64,000 bases of DNA from Aliishimia sp039978895 (GTDB lineage: Bacteria > Pseudomonadota > Alphaproteobacteria > Rhodobacterales > Rhodobacteraceae): assembly GCA_039978895.1 (NCBI GenBank), contig JBDWAL010000030.1, forward strand, positions 28,695-92,694, read 5' to 3'. Every line of letters begins with the position of its first letter. The first letter of the stretch is position 1. A program made the position numbers and the translations under genes. The notes under the pieces were generated by a model that saw nothing but the letters and a program-made list of their open reading frames with translations, ran no database searches and was not told the DNA's origin. Shown in pieces: positions 60,878 through 64,000 of the stretch.

Positions 60878-62377
60878 ATCACCGAAAGACGTCCCGGGCT
60901 GTAACGCGTTGATGGCAAAGCAATGATGACGGTCAAGATTGGCTTCGGCATTGGTGAGGGCCTTTAACCCCGCTTGTGCAATTAAGGGCATCACTGGGTA
61001 AAACGCCTCGAGCACCAGACGCAGGCAATCCAAAAGGACGTAGCTGGCACTTTGGGCACTTTCCACATGACCATTTTTAACCAACTTCCAGGGTGCGCGG
61101 TTGGTGATGTGGTCGTTTAGCCGTTCGATGGCTGTCATCAATCCCTGTGTGCCAGTGCGGATTGAGGGCAATTCGCATAAGTCTGCGCTGGCTTGCGTCA
61201 CGATGGTGAAAAGCTCACTTTGTAACTTCTCGTCTTCGGGCAGTATCGTGCGTTGTGGCACACCCGAAAACGCGTTTTGCGAAAACTTGCAGATGCGCAA
61301 AAGTAAGTTGCCGAGCTTGTTGGCCAACTCGCTTGTATAGGCCTGTTCAATCAGATCAGTCGTGACGTTACTGTCGCTTGTCACATTGGCGTGGCGTGCA
61401 ATGAAATAGCGTAATGCGCTGGTGCCGTAGGTCTGGATGACCTGCTGTGGGTCGATCACATTGCCAAGCGATTTGGACATTTTCAAGCCGCCTGTTCCCA
61501 CCCAATGGCCGTGGACCGAAATGCGCCTGGGCAGGTCAACCTGCATCGCCATCAGGATGCAGGGCCAATACACGCAATGAGTTTTAACGATGTCTTTTCC
61601 AATCACGTGCTCGGCGCCGGGCCACCACTTTGCGCTGCGCGCGTCGGGCCAGCCGATATTCGTGAGATAGTTGAGAAGCGCGTCCAACCAGACAAATGTC
61701 ACGTAATCCCGGTCAAAAGGCAGTTCGATCCCGAGCTTAACTCTATTTTTGGGCCGTGAAACGCATAGGGGTTCCAGTGGCTCTTCCAAGAGAGACAGAA
61801 CATATTGCGCGTAGCTTTCCGGGGTGATCCAGCCCGGCTCGGATCGAATTTTGTCTCGCAACGCCGTTCGATAGGGTTCGAGTTCGAGGAAATAATTGAC
61901 TTCGGTCAAACGGGTCGCAACCAAGTTGGGATGATCGGGACATGTCTGGTCGTCGTTCAGGTCTGTTTCCTTTTTGAATTGCTCGCACCCGGTGCAATAC
62001 AAGCCTTCGTAGCTTTGGCGCGTCAGTAGGTTCCGGTCGAACAACTGCTGCTCGACCTCTGACACCACCTCTTTGTGGCGCGCATCTGACGTGCGGGCAA
62101 AGAAGTCATAGGAGATGCCCAGATTGTCAAAGAGGTCTTTGAACGCAGCCGAATTCTGGTCTTGATAGGTGGCGATCGTCAGACCGCTTTCTTGGGCTTT
62201 GGTTTCGTTCTTTTGGCCGTGCTCGTCGGTGCCCGTTGTCAGAAATATGTCAATGCCGTGCATGATACGGGCGCGTTTCATAACGTCCGAGAGGACCGAA
62301 GTGCTTGCATGGCCGATATGTGGCGACCCGTTGATGTAGTAGATTGGCGTCGTGATGTAGCTCTGCAATTCGGTCAT
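60845..62377 (-). CDS. metG: Methionyl-tRNA synthetase, plasmid-borne copy
   Basis: The enzyme joins Met to its tRNA. The start is the ATG with GAGG five bases upstream, giving MTELQSYITTPIYYINGSPH; a longer frame to 62491 is not supported. The 510-residue protein has the class I HIGH motif (PHIGH, 19-23), KMSKS at 299-303, a zinc-type insert with Cys128-x2-Cys131 and later Cys146 and His149, and the C-terminal anticodon-binding domain with NDHITNRAPWKLVK. All key residues are present, so it should work. It is short and lacks a C-terminal tRNA-binding (Arc1p-like) domain. The essential chromosomal metG should exist elsewhere, so this may be an additional copy, for example for antibiotic self-protection or a biosynthetic role; this is inference. 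Confidence 0.94.
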   Translation of the reverse strand: MTELQSYITTPIYYINGSPHIGHASTSVLSDVMKRARIMHGIDIFLTTGTDEHGQKNETKAQESGLTIATYQDQNSAAFKDLFDNLGISYDFFARTSDARHKEVVSEVEQQLFDRNLLTRQSYEGLYCTGCEQFKKETDLNDDQTCPDHPNLVATRLTEVNYFLELEPYRTALRDKIRSEPGWITPESYAQYVLSLLEEPLEPLCVSRPKNRVKLGIELPFDRDYVTFVWLDALLNYLTNIGWPDARSAKWWPGAEHVIGKDIVKTHCVYWPCILMAMQVDLPRRISVHGHWVGTGGLKMSKSLGNVIDPQQVIQTYGTSALRYFIARHANVTSDSNVTTDLIEQAYTSELANKLGNLLLRICKFSQNAFSGVPQRTILPEDEKLQSELFTIVTQASADLCELPSIRTGTQGLMTAIERLNDHITNRAPWKLVKNGHVESAQSASYVLLDCLRLVLEAFYPVMPLIAQAGLKALTNAEANLDRHHCFAINALQPGTSFGDLKVLFPRLDT

Positions 62378-62420
62378 GGGTCCTCGAGTGGGTGGTTCAG
62401 TGGCAATAACGTGTCTTGGA

Positions 62421-63035
62421 TCAGAGAGAACAAATGGCGGACCCGTCTGGCCCGCTAGACATCCGTGTGGCGAGGGTGCCGGGCCAGTCAAAGGCCACGT
62501 TCAGCCTGAAGTGCTGGCGTTCGACCCGTTCGGTAATGGCCGCTTGGTGGGCTTGCAGGCTGTATCCCGTGGTGCCACCAATCTTTTCGGCGTCCAGATC
62601 GATGACGTTCGGGTCCCCGAGTACCGGATCGGAGTAGGGGGGCGCGAAACGAGAATGAGCGGCAATGGGAAATAGGACAGCTTCGTGCATGATCCGGTGT
62701 CCTCTGGGATGGCGCCGAAGATCTGCGACGTCAGGGTCAGCTATGATGCAGATTTTGTCAAAGCGCCAATACCCCTTGGGCACCAATCGCACCACGCTCA
62801 CGTCTTTGTTCAAATATCCAATTGCAGCACCCGCTATCTTAGGATTGTCACAAAATTCGGCAGTATTTTCGACATATGTTTCCCCACTGCGCCACAAGTC
62901 ATGGGGTGCACACACCGTGTCACGCATCTGAGCAAGGGTGATCTGGAATCCGCCACGTATACTATACAGGCGCATGGTGTTTGTTTCTGAGACATCAATT
63001 TCAAAGCGTAGGATCGTTGCCGGATGCAATATCAT
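62421..63035 (-). CDS. Unknown protein upstream of metG
   Basis: The 204-residue protein starts at an ATG with AGGA just upstream; an internal ATG (62975) is an alternative. It has no signal peptide or membrane segment. It contains DTVCAPHDLWRSGETYVE, VVRLVPKGYWRFDKICIIAD, HRIMHEAVLFPIAAHSRF and LNVAFDWPGTLATRM. I do not recognise a family. It lies 43 bases upstream of metG on the same strand, so the two are probably co-transcribed. It could be a partner of the extra MetG in a dispensable pathway. Confidence 0.65.
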   Translation of the reverse strand: MILHPATILRFEIDVSETNTMRLYSIRGGFQITLAQMRDTVCAPHDLWRSGETYVENTAEFCDNPKIAGAAIGYLNKDVSVVRLVPKGYWRFDKICIIADPDVADLRRHPRGHRIMHEAVLFPIAAHSRFAPPYSDPVLGDPNVIDLDAEKIGGTTGYSLQAHQAAITERVERQHFRLNVAFDWPGTLATRMSSGPDGSAICSL

Positions 63036-63068
63036 TTATCCTGACCACTTCTTTCTTTTGGAATACAC

Positions 63069-63359
63069 TCAAGAATAGATGACGTCAAAAATAGTAGGGG
63101 CCCGTAGCGTGCCGTCGTCAATTCCATGGAAATGCAGGAATTCGAAACCCGCGAAATTTTTCTTATGGTTTTGGGGAAATGCGCAAGAATGCGCCAAGGG
63201 TATGGCGTGATTCCCGTCTGGGTTGATTAGGCCAATAGGTGTATTGAGGTCGGTTAGGTGATCTACAGCATGATTGTACCATTGGTGATCAGGGCACAAA
63301 TCTGCTTGCGGACCCGTTAACTGCGGACGTGTTGGCCATGGGTAGCCGAACCGAGGCAC
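63069..63359 (-). pseudogene. C-terminal gene remnant upstream of the metG operon
   Basis: A minus-strand frame of 96 codons ends 33 bases before the next gene of this strand. Its last about 60 residues look like genuine protein (NHAVDHLTDLNTPIGLINPD and later FAGFEFLHFHGIDDGTLRAP). Its upstream end overlaps the remnant of an ABC-transporter gene on the other strand, and no ribosome site is seen, so it is probably the surviving 3' end of a gene cut by rearrangement. No family recognised. Confidence 0.35.
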
Positions 63360-63505
63360 AGATATTGCAAGCCTTTGACAGGACGCTTGCAGATCGGACG
63401 GTCGTCAAGATTGCGCATCGGTTGTCAATTATATCCAAAATGGGCCGTATCATCGTGCTGAGTCATGGATTTATCCTTGAGGAAGGCACGCATACGCACC
63501 TCACG
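63302..63505 (+). pseudogene. ABC-transporter ATPase C-terminal fragment
   Basis: The translated frame reads LLADPLTADVLAMGSRTEAQ, a corrupted Walker B/D-loop (expected form LLADEPTSALD), followed by ILQAFDRTLADRTVV, the H-loop IAHRLSIIS and IIVLSHGFILEEGTH, which is the standard end of an exporter-type ABC ATPase. The Walker A and signature motifs are absent upstream, the glutamate after Walker B is lost, and no proper start exists. It is a decayed 3' end, left after insertion or deletion events at this replicon border. Confidence 0.75.
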
Positions 63506-63583
63506 CATGCCGCGCCTCAATCAGCGTCTCTGGACCACGCACGGCCACGCAATTCAGTGGTGCAGGCGTCGCGCGGGTCTTGA

Positions 63584-63944
63584 ATCACTGACCCGGAAGA
63601 TACGTGTGCAATCGGGTTACCTTGGCAAAAGTTTGCCCTCACCATCCGTAACAACGCGGACGTTGGCCCGTCGCGTATTTATGAGTTTTTGCCGTAAAGA
63701 GCCCGTTGCGACGATAGAGAAATGACATGTCTTGGGCTGATAGAGTGTTTGAAGGTTGTTCCGTGAAGCCAAAAAAAACGCAATAAAAATAAGGCTGTGA
63801 TTTGGTGCGCGTGTGAAACTGTTGAGGGTTAACAAGTCCGATTGGGAAAATTGTCATACAATGATGGGGTGGATGTCCTTCCTGCCGGTTCACAACTGAA
63901 GCCGATGCGCTGAAACTGGCGCAGAGAAACGAAGGAGGGATCAA
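63584..63944. other. Non-coding stretch upstream of an IS110-family transposase
   Basis: No gene with a ribosome site is visible here. The last part immediately before the transposase should belong to the left end of the insertion sequence, since IS110-family elements have long untranslated ends and, in the IS110 subgroup, encode a structured bridge RNA there. I could not define the element boundary or the RNA from this sequence alone. Confidence 0.35.
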
Positions 63945-64000
63945 ATGTCTGAATTATTCATGGTCGGCGTGGACCTGGCCAAGAATGTGTTTCAACTGCA
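63945..64000 (+). mobile_element. IS110-family transposase, N-terminal start only (cut by window edge)
   Basis: An ATG with a strong ribosome site (GAAGGAGGG) begins MSELFMVGVDLAKNVFQLH and runs off the window. GVDLAKNVFQ is the usual start of IS110/IS1111-family DEDD transposases, with the first catalytic Asp in GVD. Only 18 codons are seen, so completeness and subgroup cannot be judged. Its presence fits the decayed genes next to it. Confidence 0.85.

Overview
This window looks like part of an extrachromosomal replicon (plasmid or chromid) of a Roseobacter-clade alphaproteobacterium (Rhodobacterales). The reasons are moderately high GC, the style of the Rep_3/ParA/ParB replication cassette at 56-60.5 kb, the DUF1036-type protein, and the T6SS proteins with Agrobacterium-like features (a threonine-phosphorylation pathway, an OmpA-tailed TssL and no recognisable TssJ). 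The assignment is inference; no 16S or other marker is present.

Layout. (1) 1-12.2 kb, minus strand: T6SS tail cluster 1, read tssA1-tssB1-tssC1-hcp1-tagJ-tssE1-tssF1-tssG1-clpV1, then a coiled-coil protein with a Gly-rich hydrophobic segment and a gene cut by the window edge. (2) 12.2-12.6 kb: a divergent control region. (3) 12.6-27.2 kb, plus strand: tail cluster 2, read acidic repeat protein - DUF6931-like - fha - tssA2-tssB2-tssC2-hcp2-tssE2-tssF2-tssG2-clpV2 - EF-hand protein. (4) 27.3-31.7 kb, minus: an M23 peptidase/lytic transglycosylase fusion, a caspase-like protein with a damaged active site and a DUF1036-like secreted protein. (5) 31.9-35.9 kb, plus: two small secreted or anchored proteins, then exbB-exbD-exbD and a TonB-like protein. 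(6) 35.9-46.2 kb, minus: Ser/Thr kinase (ppkA), PP2C phosphatase (pppA), tagF, tssM, tssL and tssK. (7) 46.3-56.1 kb, minus: a giant autotransporter of about 3,260 residues just upstream of tssK. (8) 56.2-60.5 kb: rep (minus), an iteron-rich origin, parA and parB (plus), with several parS-like palindromes both inside and downstream of the par genes. (9) 60.6-64 kb: a degraded end with a second-copy-style metG, hypothetical genes, gene remnants (including an ABC-transporter ATPase tail) and the start of an IS110-family transposase cut by the window edge.

How it works together. Two full and clearly different sets of sheath, tube, baseplate and ClpV genes share one set of envelope and baseplate-docking genes (TssK, TssL, TssM) and one phospho-switch (PpkA, PppA, Fha, TagF). 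The N-terminus of TssL carries four Thr-centred motifs and the kinase carries a near-identical one, which suggests multivalent docking of the single FHA protein. An ExbB/ExbD/TonB-like motor sits next to the kinase. The C-terminal domain of its TonB-like protein is homologous by eye to the extracytoplasmic domain of the kinase, so the motor and the kinase may form one sensing or energising module for T6SS firing. No VgrG, PAAR or TssJ gene is visible here.
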